Origin: Elusimicrobiota bacterium
Lineage (GTDB): Bacteria > Elusimicrobiota > Elusimicrobia > FEN-1173
Direction: 5' to 3'
Assembly (NCBI GenBank): GCA_003158755.1
Contig: PMLF01000270.1
Coordinates: 1-5,420, forward strand
DNA: 5,420 nt
Positions 5,328-5,420 of this stretch are shown piece by piece. The translations under genes were made by a program, and so were the position numbers. How positions within the stretch are numbered: position 1 is the stretch's first letter; every line of letters starts with the position of its first letter. Under the pieces are notes generated by a model. That model had not been told where the DNA came from. It saw only the letters and a list, made by a program, of their open reading frames with translations, and did not search any database.

Positions 5328-5420
5328 GCCCTTAATATATAAGGAACCCACCGTTGATTGGATGATTTATCTTCTCCAGGAGTCTGTAAACAACCTTGGA
5401 GTCAGTTGCGAAATGGGCGG

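Larger units (their letters stand above)
5053..5420. other. AT-rich region upstream of the operon; no gene that can be firmly called
   Basis: The stretch contains the promoter, leader hairpin and inverted repeats listed separately. GC content over 5161-5420 is about 42%, well below the coding part of the window. At its right end two frames are open. On the plus strand one has no stop from 5230 to the edge; it has a possible TTG start at 5305 and an ATG at 5362 reading MIYLLQESVNNLGVSCEMG. On the minus strand a frame enters from the edge and stops with TAA at 5334-5332, ending in NHPINGGFLIY. Codons of the two frames are in register, so only one is likely to be real, if either is. Neither has a convincing ribosome site or a recognisable motif, so I do not call a gene. 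Confidence 0.5.

Overview
The window looks like chromosomal DNA from a Gram-negative (diderm) bacterium of fairly high GC. A TonB-dependent outer-membrane receptor implies an outer membrane. IspH shows that isoprenoids are made by the MEP pathway. The coding part is GC-rich, while the right-hand 370 bases are only about 42% GC. No ribosomal or other strongly taxonomic marker is present, so I do not name a phylum. An uncultured diderm lineage would fit as well as a well-known one.

Every convincing gene is on the minus strand, so transcription reads from right to left. In transcription order they are: a TonB-dependent receptor (5052-3166); an exported protein with a C-terminal cupin-like fold (3129-2209); dihydroneopterin aldolase FolB (2212-1835, GTG start overlapping the previous stop); an 83-residue single-pass membrane protein (1800-1549); a 228-residue unnamed soluble protein (1525-839); and IspH (795 to beyond the left edge). 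Gaps are 36, -3, 34, 23 and 43 bases. I see no strong terminator in them, so the six genes are probably one transcription unit.

A good sigma70-type promoter (TTGACA, 17-base spacer, TAAAAT) lies about 55 bases upstream of the receptor start. The predicted 5' leader of about 50 nt contains a hairpin whose 3' arm runs into the receptor's Shine-Dalgarno sequence. Upstream of the promoter is an AT-rich stretch with several inverted repeats of operator size. At the extreme right edge there are open frames on both strands that could belong to a gene mostly outside the window.

The two recognisable enzymes (FolB for folate, IspH for isoprenoids) are housekeeping functions with no obvious link to the receptor. 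The receptor and the exported cupin-like protein are the pair most likely to work together, because both act outside the cytoplasm and they lead the operon. That link is inference from position only. I found no CRISPR array, mobile element, tRNA or rRNA. Nothing amounts to a clearly new system. The most unusual items are the exported cupin-like protein lacking metal ligands, the SD-proximal hairpin, and the unnamed family between the membrane protein and ispH.
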